A DNA stretch of 59,700 nucleotides, taken from positions 1 through 59,700 of the forward strand of contig JAEWSC010000015.1 of assembly GCA_023398575.1 (NCBI GenBank), in the 5' to 3' direction. This document shows positions 41,849-49,772 of the stretch, in pieces. The stretch is from Bacillota bacterium (lineage in GTDB: Bacteria; Bacillota; Clostridia; Christensenellales; Aristaeellaceae). The first letter of the stretch is position 1, and each line of letters begins with the position of its first letter. The notes under the pieces are model-generated. The model did not search any database. It was not told where the DNA came from and worked only from the letters and a program-made list of their open reading frames with translations. The translations under genes were made by a program, and so were the position numbers.

Positions 41849-42838
41849 CTATAGTGTAGCACGCATCAAAATGGAACACTCAATAAATCTGTTTTCCGGC
41901 TCGGCGGATGCCCGGTTCTCAATGAGATCGATTAGCATTTTTAAGGCAGTACGCCCTTTTTCGGCAAAGGGTTGGTGCACGGTAGTAAGAATGGGATTGA
42001 TGTCCATCATGAAGCCATTATCATCAAAGCCGGTTACAGCAATATCCTGCGGGATCTTCTTGCCAATATCGTTCAAAATGCTGACAACTTGCAGTGCGAT
42101 CACATCATTCCAACAGACAAAGGCATCACAGCCTGACTGCACTGCTTCGGTAATAACCTGCTTGAGTCTAAGCCCTCCCGCGCCACAGTATAAAAAACGA
42201 TTGGCCGCATTTAAGCCACGCTCGGCCATTGCTATTTGAAATCCCTCAGCACGAAGCTTTTCTTCCTCCTCAAGGAAGTCAAATGAGACATAATAGGGGT
42301 TTGTCTTGCCGCTTCCAATCACAAGACGTGTCATTTCGGTGATCCACTTTCGGCCATCGACATTTACTTGCGTGATTTCATAGGGGGAATGGGAAGATAA
42401 CATCACACCCTTTTGATGATTGTCAAGAATGCACTTGGCCACCAGGTCTAAATGATTGCCAAGCAGCAAATACCCGTCACACATAAGGCTGCTAAGCATG
42501 CGGTCGATATTAGCCATTGTATTTTCACCGGTGCCTACCAGTTTGACCAATACATCATACTGCTGCTCACGCGCGCAGGCTAGTACACCAAAAAATTCTG
42601 CTGAAAACGTGTTGCCACACTCTATGTTCTCACTTGTAATAACTGCGATCGTTCTCGTCTTGCCGCTGCGAAATGTCTGTGCCACACGATTGGGAATGTA
42701 GCCGATACGCTCTGCAATTTCGCGAACGCGTGCTTTGGTATCCTCCTTGACCTCCGGTCGATTGTTGAGTGCATATGAAGCAGTGGTTGGGGATACGCCT
42801 GCCGCCTTGGCAACTTCTTTAATAGTGATGCTTGCCAC
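41849..42838 (-). CDS. LacI-family transcriptional regulator of the importer-GH51 operon
   Basis: A 329-aa LacI/GalR protein: DNA-binding head ITIKEVAKAAGVSPTTASYALNNRPEV, hinge RVAQTFRSGKTRTI and a sensor domain with CDAFVCWNDVIALQV and AVTGFDDNGFMMDINPILTTVHQP. It lies upstream of, and in the same direction as, the importer operon, with matching palindromes before both itself and the operon. The inducer is probably arabinose or an arabinoside, judged from the GH51 enzyme. Confidence 0.93.
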   Translation of the reverse strand: MASITIKEVAKAAGVSPTTASYALNNRPEVKEDTKARVREIAERIGYIPNRVAQTFRSGKTRTIAVITSENIECGNTFSAEFFGVLACAREQQYDVLVKLVGTGENTMANIDRMLSSLMCDGYLLLGNHLDLVAKCILDNHQKGVMLSSHSPYEITQVNVDGRKWITEMTRLVIGSGKTNPYYVSFDFLEEEEKLRAEGFQIAMAERGLNAANRFLYCGAGGLRLKQVITEAVQSGCDAFVCWNDVIALQVVSILNDIGKKIPQDIAVTGFDDNGFMMDINPILTTVHQPFAEKGRTALKMLIDLIENRASAEPENRFIECSILMRATL

Positions 42839-42859
42839 TTGCTTCCTCCGATTGTATTT

Positions 42860-42869
42860 GTAACGTTAC
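42860..42869. promoter_or_regulatory. Second LacI operator core, upstream of the LacI gene
   Basis: GTAACGTTAC is a perfect 10-bp palindrome identical to the centre of the 30-bp site at 41,805. It lies 22 bases before the LacI start codon. Outside the core, symmetry is lost, so it is probably a weaker autoregulatory site. Confidence 0.72.
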
Positions 42870-43097
42870 GATAATTAACTTATACTACAGCCGGATACTG
42901 TTGTCAATACCAAGGCACAACTTTTTTTATAAGCAGTGAGAATGAGCCGGAAACTTAAGATAGCGCAGGAAAAATTGTGTTTGGTAATAATGACAAGGAA
43001 AACAGAAGGCTGATATGGAATCAACTAGCGAAAAAACAGTTGTTTTGTCGCTTACCTGTATATTATATCTCATCAATGCTTATATGAGGAGGATACA

Positions 43098-43385
43098 ATG
43101 CGTGCGCTTTTTGTTCATCGTCCACTTTATCAACTGCTTATGATTTTGTTTTTTGTTACCCTCATTCTTTTTTTTGCACTTAGACTCGCAAGTAACCAAG
43201 TGGCTAGCCACCGGTTGCAGACGCAGCGTATGCATGACAGTGGACATGGAATGCTTTTTACCACCCATGATGGCAGGAGAATGTTGGTATTGCACAATCA
43301 TAATCATAGCCTAGAACCATCTAACCCCGTATTCCTGCCGGTGGTTGAAAGAGATGGGAAATTAAGCATTCTTAGAGAAGTGTAG
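43098..43385 (+). pseudogene. GH43-like C-terminal tail fused to a membrane segment, probable gene remnant
   Basis: The 95-aa frame starts after TGAGGAGGATACA. Residues 10-35 are one hydrophobic segment. From residue 45 the sequence (DSGHGMLFTTHDGRRMLVLH, then FLPVVERDGKLSIL) matches in style the very end of GH43 arabinosidases and xylosidases, which usually carry GHGM.F...DG...L.LH. The catalytic propeller is missing. This is probably a deletion remnant of a GH43 enzyme that may once have belonged to the arabinoside locus. It could still be translated as a small membrane protein. Confidence 0.5.
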
Positions 43386-43561
43386 ATATATCAGCCATTG
43401 CCGTAAAGGTTTAGGTACTGTTACACGACTTCCAGGTTTCCGCATAATCAACTAATGTGCCTTTTGACAGTGTGCCCGGCGGGGTTCAAACCAAATCATT
43501 AAATGCGGGCCCTTAGAGCAATATGAGACCTTAAGCGGAGTCGTCATTATCTACTGCTGTT

Positions 43562-43647
43562 TGCCATCAAAATAATAGTTAAGTTGTTTGCCTGCCATCC
43601 GATATCTAGTTAATCTGATGGCAGGCTATTCTGACATTTCTGCCATC
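43562..43647. repeat. Cluster of four TGCCATC heptamers (left)
   Basis: The heptamer occurs at 43,562, 43,593 and 43,641 and inverted at 43,617. The middle two form a palindrome (CTGCCATCCGAT facing ATCTGATGGCAG). A larger cluster with the same layout lies at 53,867-54,118. Confidence 0.8.
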
Positions 43648-43667
43648 AAAAAGACATCCAAAACAGC

Positions 43668-43690
43668 AAAAAACCGATGTCAGACATCGG
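43668..43690 (-). terminator. Intrinsic terminator in 180-bp element, copy 1
   Basis: A 7-bp stem (CCGATGT with ACATCGG, 3-base loop) is followed by six U residues on the minus strand. It lies about 43 bases past the tRNA-like fragment, so a short RNA could end here. Confidence 0.8.
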
Positions 43691-43732
43691 TGAAACCTTT
43701 GATTTATCAAGCTTTTTTGGCTTATGTTGGAC

Positions 43733-43771
43733 TTTCAAGACCAGCGCCATCAACCGCTCGGCCATCTCTCC
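43733..43771 (-). pseudogene. tRNA-Ser(UGA)-like 5' half, copy 1
   Basis: On the minus strand the 39 bases starting GGAGAGATGGCCGAGCGG and running through GCGCTGGTCTTGAAA read as the acceptor 5' strand, D arm and anticodon arm of a bacterial tRNA-Ser with anticodon TGA. After the anticodon loop the expected ACCAG strand, variable arm and T arm are absent. It is therefore not a working tRNA gene. Such halves are typical leftovers of integration at a tRNA gene. Confidence 0.7.
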
Positions 43772-43843
43772 ATCTATAAAGAACCAGCGAAGGTTATTAT
43801 ATCAGGGTTTCTTAGCAAAGTCAACGGGAAAATGGTTTTTTGG

Positions 43844-43929
43844 GCTTTAGAAGGGCAAGTAAATTCCCAAAGATTCTGCACTCTTCATACTGTGGAACTT
43901 ACTTTGGGAATTTACGCTTTAGAAGGGCA
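43844..43929. repeat. Inverted repeat flanked by a 14-bp direct repeat
   Basis: GCTTTAGAAGGGCA occurs at 43,844-43,857 and 43,916-43,929. Just inside them GTAAATTCCCAAAG (43,859-43,872) faces its exact complement (43,902-43,915) across 29 bases. The arrangement resembles a miniature insertion with a target duplication, but the unit is only 86 bp. Confidence 0.65.
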
Positions 43930-44183
43930 GAAAAGAACCACATTTGGCGTACTTTTCTGCTTGGCGGGCTTTTGGGATTAAAACTGCCCTTTTGTAGCGC
44001 TGGTCAATACACGCCGGGAAAACGAGCTGACTAATAAACCAGCCGAAGCATTTGATGGAAAAGGCGGAGTAATTGCCCCGTGTTTTGGATGGCCTTTGAA
44101 CCATCACTTTTCTTTCCCTGCGAGTTATCTTTTGTGCTTACCGTTGACCGCGCAGAAGCACTACAGGATAGGCTCTCGGAAAG

Positions 44184-44217
44184 AAAAAAAGGGGGCGCCG
44201 CAAACGCGATGCTCCCC
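44184..44217 (-). terminator. Intrinsic terminator downstream of the SH3 fragment
   Basis: A GC-rich hairpin (GGGG...CCCC outer stem, CGC/GCG inner stem) is followed on the minus strand by seven U residues, about 20 bases after the SH3 fragment stop at 44,237. Confidence 0.65.
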
Positions 44218-44236
44218 GTTGACTCGTCCGTTTTGC

Positions 44237-44485
44237 TTACTTCAAGAAAGTCGCTTGCATAAAACCCATCTTTCCAGCGACTATGACATGTGCCCATTTA
44301 TCGCTAAATCCCATCAGAATGACCTTGGTTCCATTTGCATAAATTCCAAGTGATTTTGAAGTAGCAAATGGTCCTTCTCTGAGATTAAGGTTTGCCGCCG
44401 AACCGGGATTACTAACGACCATGATTGGCATTGCTGAAATAACATTAGCTAAAGGTTTGATGCATCTATATATCCAACATTTCAC
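44237..44485 (-). pseudogene. SH3b-domain fragment, probable remnant of a cell-wall-binding protein
   Basis: Residues about 27-82 form one bacterial SH3 domain (AANLNLREGPFATSKSLG, then WAHVIVAGKMGFMQATFLK). The first 25 residues look unrelated, there is no good ribosome site, and SH3 domains of this type normally form the tail of a larger lysin. It ends just before a terminator. I treat it as the 3' remnant of a longer gene, though a small working protein is possible. Confidence 0.55.
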
Positions 44486-44626
44486 GAATTGTGTGCGAAT
44501 TGCGTCGCTTTTTTCACTCCCTTAATTCTCATTCAGCCTGTATCATTATGTACAGAGGCAGGAAACATTCATCCCTTATCCTGCTTTGTAGACAGTCTAC
44601 TATCGGCAAATGAAAGGAGGATTACC

Positions 44627-44860
44627 ATGGATACGGTACCCCAGAACATCTTGGAGGCGGCTTTGCAGCAGGGGATCTGGGCGGCTTTGTATATTTATCT
44701 GTTCTTCAGGATGCTAAAGCAAAACGAAGAGCGTGAAACGCAATACCAATCGATCATCAGCAATTTGAGCGGCAAAATCCAGGAAGGGATTGAAAACATC
44801 CAAAACCGTCTTGATTGCATCGAAAATGCATTGCCAGGGAAAGACGGCAAAGACAAATAA
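44627..44860 (+). CDS. BhlA/UviB-family holin-like protein
   Basis: A 77-aa protein with the BhlA layout: short polar start, one membrane segment containing the family pattern ALQQGIWAALYIYLFFRML, a KQNEERETQY linker and a charged coiled coil (ISNLSGKIQEGIENIQNRLDCIENAL). These holin-like proteins come from phages and bacteriocin clusters and make the membrane permeable or allow leaderless proteins out. AAAGGAGG precedes the ATG; the longer frame from 44,489 has no site. It begins a short run with a phage-type HTH protein and an amidase lacking a signal peptide. Confidence 0.88.
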   Translation: MDTVPQNILEAALQQGIWAALYIYLFFRMLKQNEERETQYQSIISNLSGKIQEGIENIQNRLDCIENALPGKDGKDK

Positions 44861-44938
44861 GTATATCGGTTCAGTTTACCAATGGAGCCGACTTCGTTTT
44901 GATTATTCCTATTCGGCAAATGAAGGGGGCAAAGGCTT

Positions 44939-45322
44939 ATGTATACGGAAGAAGATGTAAGAAGGCTTTTTGCCCTGCGCGGTGAAATTGAGATGGAACT
45001 TGGGGTTTGCAGGGCCCAACACTTGAATCGACCTGAAGAAGTTCCACCACAGATGCAGCATAGGATTAGCAAGCTTGAACAAAATCTGATGGTTATTGAC
45101 AGCCTGTTATCCGTTCTCTCTGAAAACGAAGCGTTTGTTATTAAGCGCCACGTATTGGCACAAATCGATTGGCCGCAGATTGTCAAGGAATATACAAACA
45201 TATGGGGCCGCGAAGCGGAAAAGTCAATCCGATCATTTCAAATCTGTCAAACCAAAGCACTGGCTAAAATTGCACGCGCCATCAATAAGCGACTTGATTT
45301 TTCATGGATCGATATACATTGA
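44939..45322 (+). CDS. Phage-type HTH regulator (RinA/ArpU/sigma-like), copy 1
   Basis: A 127-aa protein. The N-terminal half is a coiled coil, and the C-terminal half (LSENEAFVIKRHVLAQIDWPQIVKEY, then WGREAEKSIRSFQ) resembles the sigma-region-4-like HTH of phage late-gene regulators. GAAGGGGGCAAAGG precedes the ATG. A clear paralog lies at 53,107-53,478, sharing the VI.RH....DWP....Y...WG pattern. It lies between the holin and the amidase and may control them. Confidence 0.7.
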   Translation: MYTEEDVRRLFALRGEIEMELGVCRAQHLNRPEEVPPQMQHRISKLEQNLMVIDSLLSVLSENEAFVIKRHVLAQIDWPQIVKEYTNIWGREAEKSIRSFQICQTKALAKIARAINKRLDFSWIDIH

Positions 45323-45413
45323 GGAGCATTTTAAGTGCAAGATGCTCCTCATTTTTCAAATTATCCTTCCATGCAACAATCAACTTCAAAACAAATTGAA
45401 AGGGAGGAAAAAA

Positions 45414-46265
45414 ATGGGCACCAACGTTGATCAGGCTGACTGCAGCAAACAAAATCCTGCGGTGTCTGACGGCACACCCTCAGCGGAACTTATATCCTAC
45501 AACCGGGCTGCGGCTGTTGCGTATGCCCGGCAGTTTACCGGCAATTCCCCTGGCAAGGCAAACTATAACACCGCCGGCTTCAATGCAGTCAAAGCTGGCG
45601 GCGATTGTGCAAACTATGTTTCTCAATGCCTGTTTGCGGGGGGAATACCCCAAACGGATATTTGGTATTACCGAACGCCATATACCGGAGCGGGGAAAAG
45701 GACATCCGCCTGGACAGGCACCGTTTCTATGCGCAACTTTCTTATAAGCCGCGGCTGGGCAACAAAGCTTGTATCTCCTCTGGATTTGAAGAAGGGTGAC
45801 ATCGTATATACCTATAAATCTGAAAAAAGCCTTCCACATGTCGTAATCGTTACTGAAGATGTCGGCTGCGAAGGCAGGATCCTTGTTTGCGGCCATACGA
45901 CGAATCAGTTGGATGCCGTACGCGGCTCACAGGCATCCGTTTACTACCATATACACGATTTAGTAAACTTACAACCAAATGACAGGCTTTATGTTGGGTA
46001 TGACAGCGATGAGGATTTTTATACGGCGATGTCTGACTTTGGTACAGTCGACCTGTTTGTTGGGAGCACCGGCATCAGTGTATCAAATCTCCAGCGCCGG
46101 TTGGAGTATCTTGGATATTATGCCGGTGAAATTCATGGCGCATATGACACGGCTACAGCAAAAGCGGTCAAGGATTTTCAGACTACGCACAAAATTGCCG
46201 CTAGCGGTATTGCCGGCCGTAATACGAAGGCAGTTCTATATCAGCCTGCAAGACGTTTTATTTAG
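45414..46265 (+). CDS. Amidase_6-type cell-wall hydrolase with peptidoglycan-binding domain
   Basis: A 283-aa protein. Residues about 25-190 are the putative amidase domain (YNRAAAVAYARQFTG, GGDCANYVSQCLFAGG with probable catalytic Cys65, SLPHVVIVTEDV with the His). Residues about 215-280 are a PG_binding_1 domain (SNLQRRLEYLGYYAGEIHGAYD). There is no signal peptide, so export probably depends on the nearby holin, as for phage endolysins. GGGAGG precedes the ATG at 45,414. A small terminator-like hairpin (GAACGC with GCGTTC, 46,351-46,370) follows. Confidence 0.87.
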   Translation: MGTNVDQADCSKQNPAVSDGTPSAELISYNRAAAVAYARQFTGNSPGKANYNTAGFNAVKAGGDCANYVSQCLFAGGIPQTDIWYYRTPYTGAGKRTSAWTGTVSMRNFLISRGWATKLVSPLDLKKGDIVYTYKSEKSLPHVVIVTEDVGCEGRILVCGHTTNQLDAVRGSQASVYYHIHDLVNLQPNDRLYVGYDSDEDFYTAMSDFGTVDLFVGSTGISVSNLQRRLEYLGYYAGEIHGAYDTATAKAVKDFQTTHKIAASGIAGRNTKAVLYQPARRFI

Positions 46266-46581
46266 CGTAGCCGCCATGGTCAAAAAACGGAACAAAGGAA
46301 AATGCTTTATGCAAAGGGACGATGTACCCAAAGGCTATATGAAGATATAAGAACGCTGGTAACGGCGTTCTTTCACTTTGCCGCCGGTTGCCATATGTTA
46401 ACATCTTATTTATATCGGTGGGAATAAAGGAATAAACTGGAGCGTTGTATGTGCAGATCCGTAACAATTGTCAAATGTGAAGGAGGCGTAAATATTCTTT
46501 ATCATCCCCTTCCCGAGCAATATATCCGGTGACAAAATGGTATTTATATGCAGGAGGAGAGAGAATTAGATAAAACGAACA
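46266..46581. other. Gap after the amidase gene
   Basis: The 316 bases hold a terminator-like hairpin at 46,351-46,370 followed by TTTCACTTT, and a possible 24-codon frame ending at 46,350 that I do not regard as a gene. A GGAGGAGAG ribosome-like site near 46,552 sits too far from the first ATG of the pseudogene that follows. Confidence 0.45.
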
Positions 46582-47162
46582 ATGGTACTTCTGTTAGTGA
46601 TCTTCATTCGGTCGATGTCCGGCGCGTTAGCAGAAGATGCACGTATCCCTGCACCTGTCTATAAAGCATTGAATGACTAAGGGATTTCTTGTTCAGGTGT
46701 AATGCTCGCGGCGGATCAGGACACGATACGCGGAGAACCTTCTGAGCTTTCTGTCATTCTTATCGAATTAGAAGAAAGATTTACTTTTGTTTTTTTGCAT
46801 GAGAATAAAGACAGAACATGAAGAGTCGATGGTGTCAGTGTCTACGCGGTCTATCAAAACGATGATGTGTATAATCATATACCTTTCATTGAGAAAAACG
46901 CTTTTGTCAGGTTTACAATAAGATACACCAGTGTGTCGGACAAAACGCATTATCAGTTTTCACCATTTATCAGGATGAATGGTTGCTTATCGACGCTATA
47001 CTGCAGGGTGAAGAGAGATTGGAATTACGCTGGTGGCCCGTGTCAGACAATAGAACGTTAATTACTCTGGGTAAACGGGAAATCTATATCTCTCAAAAAA
47101 TTCCTTTTTCAGAGTTTGATATACTGGTTCATCCTGACATGTGGCCTAATATGGCAAAATAA
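46582..47162 (+). pseudogene. Broken gene for a small secreted protein
   Basis: The frame starts with a signal-like peptide (MVLLLVIFIRSMSGALAED) and continues through APVYKALND, a stop, GISCSGVMLAADQDTIRGE and further, a second stop, RVDGVSVYAVYQNDDVYN and on, then a frameshift near 46,965 into DEWLLIDAILQGEERLELRW, ending at a stop at 47,160. Two in-frame stops and one shift with sensible protein on both sides show decay of a once intact gene of about 190 aa. I recognise no family. Confidence 0.7.
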
Positions 47163-47214
47163 ATATGGAGGGGTATACATATTCTCGCTATTCCCTTTGC
47201 TGATGATATGATAA

Positions 47215-47415
47215 TGCAAAATTGAGCTGTATGGAAATGGGGATGCAGTGTCATACGATGAATTGGCTACCGTGGCAGCGACACAGAATTGGGCTCGGTT
47301 TGATGCGCTAAAGGTAATATCTAAACTGAGGAAGAGCAAATTTTACTTTTTGGGTTGGGGGAATTCCCCTGGTACGGGAGGTGATAATACGCATGATACT
47401 CTTACATCAGCCTGA
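47215..47415 (+). pseudogene. Further coding remnant downstream of the broken secreted-protein gene
   Basis: The frame ELYGNGDAVSYDELATVAA, ARFDALKVISKLRKSKFYFL and onward to the stop at 47,413 looks like real protein, but has no start or ribosome site and is preceded by stops. It may be the far end of the same broken gene or a separate one. Function unknown. Confidence 0.45.
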
Positions 47416-47503
47416 AACCAAGAAATATTGCCGGGATAATTGGTACAACAAAAGTTTGTTCAACATCACTTGCTGATAACTTGTGAAAGGAAAAGATAAA
47501 CAT

Positions 47504-48739
47504 ATGAAGAACAGATTCTGTTTTCTCGGTCTGGTCCTTTTGATGCTTTTGCTTATGCTGCCAAGCGCATTTGCCGTAAATATGCCACGCGAGTATTTTG
47601 AAACCATCGCGGCCTTGTCGCAAAAGTATGGCTATTATATGGATTGGAGTCTTGAACCCAAACTGGAATGGATGAATGCCCTGCAAACATATGGCCCGGC
47701 AGATGATGCCCAAAGAGCAGCGGACATATTAAAGGCGGACAAAATGGATGCCAGCCACGTTAAACAAATTGATGACTGGCTTCTTCAAAAATATGGAACA
47801 GGCGGCAGATTGGAATCCATCGGTCTGGGTTCCGTCATGGAGGTTGAGCTTGGCCCCGAATTCCTGTGGCCGCTAGATACCCGTGCCTGGCAAACGCAAA
47901 TGATGCTTCGGTATTTCCCGGCTAATTGGGATGTCGGCATCAGCCAGATTCCCAATGATACGGCGATTACACCCGAAGAAGCGGTGAGCATAGCACGAAA
48001 AGCGATCGGCGAAGTATATGGATCGTCGTCTGATCTCTCGTGGGACAAATATGGTGTACGAATCGAATTTAGTGTTCCACGCGTAAATGCAGCGGACTAT
48101 GACCCATTTTACTTTATTTCCTTTGGTTTGCCTGCTGTAGATTCTTTCACCGGCAGACCAAGCTATAGCACAGAATACATCTGTTACATTACCAAGGAAG
48201 GCCAGGTGATGGATACTTCCTACTTTAGTTTTACACAGTCACCTGCCGAAGAAAAAGCGGACAGGGATAATACAGGCGTGACTTTGGATCTTGATCCTGA
48301 CCTAAAAGTATACGAATTTGGGGGCTGGTCTCTTGACGAAAAGGCCGCGTTTTCGCAAGAGTGGATGCCGTTTATGGAACAATATATGAAGGGACATCTC
48401 GACTACAGGGGACCCTATTACATGGAAACCCAACATCTCTATGGCTTGCCGCAAGATGGCGGTATCTCCCAATCGGATGCTTTGAAGGCCGCTCAGACAA
48501 CCGCACTTGAAAAGCTTCACGCGACTGAGGAAGAATTGGCACGATGCGGTGTGCATTACTATTATGACATTACGGATGCAAAGCGTCCCTTGTGGAAAGT
48601 GTATCTATCGACCTTGTTTTCATATAACTGGAAATACGGTGACAGTATGGGGTATTTTGTGGTGATTGATGCAATTGAAGGTGGTTTGGTAGATGCATAT
48701 GTGCGGACAGAACAAACCGAGGCATATCTGTTCCGCTAA
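47504..48739 (+). CDS. Secreted protein of unknown function (411 aa)
   Basis: A strong signal peptide (MKNRFCFLGLVLLMLLLML, cleavage near AFA-VN) begins at 47,504; GGAAAAG lies upstream and a GTG at 47,483 is less likely. The mature protein has no cysteine-rich or catalytic motif I recognise. Two segments (ITPEEAVSIARKAIGEVYG and ISQSDALKAAQTTALEKL), each followed by a beta-rich stretch, look like repeated PepSY-type units. It is followed by a strong bidirectional terminator. Its function is unknown; it may be a cell-surface or inhibitor-type protein. Confidence 0.75.
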   Translation: MKNRFCFLGLVLLMLLLMLPSAFAVNMPREYFETIAALSQKYGYYMDWSLEPKLEWMNALQTYGPADDAQRAADILKADKMDASHVKQIDDWLLQKYGTGGRLESIGLGSVMEVELGPEFLWPLDTRAWQTQMMLRYFPANWDVGISQIPNDTAITPEEAVSIARKAIGEVYGSSSDLSWDKYGVRIEFSVPRVNAADYDPFYFISFGLPAVDSFTGRPSYSTEYICYITKEGQVMDTSYFSFTQSPAEEKADRDNTGVTLDLDPDLKVYEFGGWSLDEKAAFSQEWMPFMEQYMKGHLDYRGPYYMETQHLYGLPQDGGISQSDALKAAQTTALEKLHATEEELARCGVHYYYDITDAKRPLWKVYLSTLFSYNWKYGDSMGYFVVIDAIEGGLVDAYVRTEQTEAYLFR

Positions 48740-48782
48740 AAAGCGTTTAAAAGTAAGTTCTCCATATTTGAACTGCTGCGAA

Positions 48783-48824
48783 ATATGGGGCTGCCGTTTT
48801 AAGAACAGCAGCCCCATATTTTTT
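48783..48824. terminator. Bidirectional intrinsic terminator
   Basis: A perfect 12-bp stem (ATATGGGGCTGC and complement) with a 13-base loop is followed by TTTTTT on the plus strand; an A-rich flank on the left serves the other strand. It ends both the secreted-protein gene and the convergent SH3 gene. Confidence 0.85.
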
Positions 48825-48847
48825 GAGCGTTTTGTTGCAGAATCGGT

Positions 48848-49375
48848 TTAGACGATGAACCCAGAGGACTTCAGCTTCTCTTCATATTGTTCCCAGAAAG
48901 CATTCTTGGTATTTGATCCAACAATGCCGTCCACAGGGCTCATACCATTTGCACCCTGAAAGTCCTTGACGGCTTGCATGGTTTTCGGCCCCCAATAACC
49001 GTCTACCCAGCCGGCGACGGGCGGCCAAACTAAATCTTCTACACAGATCTGCACGTTCCGTACCGCATTACCCTGGGTGACATACCCGGTTCCAATTGTA
49101 GCAGATCCGAATGCCTGGCCAATTGTTTGCGGGTGCGTGCTGGTAGATCCGGAGTATGCATCGGCTTCACGGATAAATTGGCCCATCACATAGCCGGTAT
49201 AGGTACCATACTTGGCCGGGAGCCAGGTGCCGGAAAGCGTAGATACATAGATCGTAGAGTTGTTGGGAATAGTGGTGACTAGTGAGGCGCTGGTACTTGC
49301 CTGGGCCCGCATGTTCAGGGATCCGCCGGTTCCATGCGCAGACGTCTCAACAGTCGCTCGGATATCGTATGCCAT
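48848..49375 (-). CDS. SH3 and peptidoglycan-binding protein without signal peptide
   Basis: A 175-aa protein. Residues about 5-70 form a bacterial SH3 domain (SLNMRAQASTSASLVTTIPN, GTYTGYVMGQFI), and residues about 100-165 a peptidoglycan-binding domain (DGYWGPKTMQAVKDFQGANG, DGIVGSNTKNAF). There is no catalytic domain and no signal peptide. Of two adjacent ATGs the second (49,375) has better spacing from GGAG. It may be a wall-targeting subunit for the neighbouring hydrolases. Confidence 0.82.
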   Translation of the reverse strand: MAYDIRATVETSAHGTGGSLNMRAQASTSASLVTTIPNNSTIYVSTLSGTWLPAKYGTYTGYVMGQFIREADAYSGSTSTHPQTIGQAFGSATIGTGYVTQGNAVRNVQICVEDLVWPPVAGWVDGYWGPKTMQAVKDFQGANGMSPVDGIVGSNTKNAFWEQYEEKLKSSGFIV

Positions 49376-49772
49376 CATTTTTCTCCTTTGTTTCTTGTTG
49401 TGTATTATTTTTCAGCATCCGGTTCGCTGGCCAGCCTTTCCTTTTGCCACTCTTAGTATAAAGCAAGAAACAACATGATGGGATTGAAAGAATGTACACA
49501 AAACCTACGCAAATCGCGAAAAAGTTGATCTTCCTATTTGGTTCGAGATTCTAATTGATTAGGCATGGTTCGTGGAACTCTGGCTGTGGAGAAGCCGCAG
49601 CTCCTTCCTGCATTTTTCTTGTGTTGCCGCTTTTGTGTCTTTTCTCTTTTCTTCCCATATAAAGAGCCCACTCTTCTTTGCTTGAAAAGTGGGCTGGTAG
49701 ACAGTACCTAGGGCATGGCGACCGCCATACCCTAGGTACTGTCGAGAATGAGATTGATTATCTGCGTAGCGC
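49376..49772. other. Intergenic region with two tandem hairpins
   Basis: The 397 bases downstream of the SpoIID-like gene contain no gene. They hold a 19-bp-arm inverted repeat at 49,700-49,743 (one G-T pair, 4-base loop) and a second stem at 49,665-49,695 (AGCCCACT with AGTGGGCT) followed by a U-rich stretch on the minus strand. Together they probably end the SpoIID-like transcript. Confidence 0.6.
49700..49743 (-). terminator. Long inverted repeat downstream of the SpoIID-like gene
   Basis: Arms 49,701-49,719 and 49,724-49,742 pair at all but one position (a G-T pair in RNA), and an extra G-C pair closes the base. No U-run directly follows; the weaker hairpin at 49,665 supplies one. The arms contain CCTAGG and may also be a protein or recombination site. 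Confidence 0.55.

Larger units (their letters stand above)
43593..43774 (-). repeat. 180-bp element, copy 1 (left of the lysis-type island)
   Basis: It matches 54,064-54,244 in the same orientation, by eye at roughly 85% identity. Read on the minus strand it contains a tRNA-Ser-like 5' half, a conserved linker (GTCCAAC, AAGCTTGATAAATCAAAG), a terminator and then the TGCCATC palindrome. The two copies bracket 10.3 kb of phage-like and cell-wall genes. Confidence 0.85.
43386..44236. other. Non-coding region with repeat copy 1 and nested repeats
   Basis: This 850-bp stretch has no convincing gene. It holds the TGCCATC cluster (43,562-43,647), the 182-bp element with tRNA-Ser-like fragment and terminator (43,593-43,774), an inverted repeat inside a direct repeat (43,844-43,929) and a minus-strand terminator near 44,184. 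It marks the switch from the sugar loci to the island of lysis-type genes. Confidence 0.65.

Noticed and set aside
43480..43492. T-arm-like GGGGTTCAAACC sequence
   Set aside because: The flanking bases do not form the five-pair T stem or an acceptor stem, so there is no tRNA here.
43733..43771. Working tRNA-Ser gene
   Set aside because: Only the 5' half is present; the anticodon 3' strand, variable arm, T arm and acceptor 3' strand are missing in both copies.
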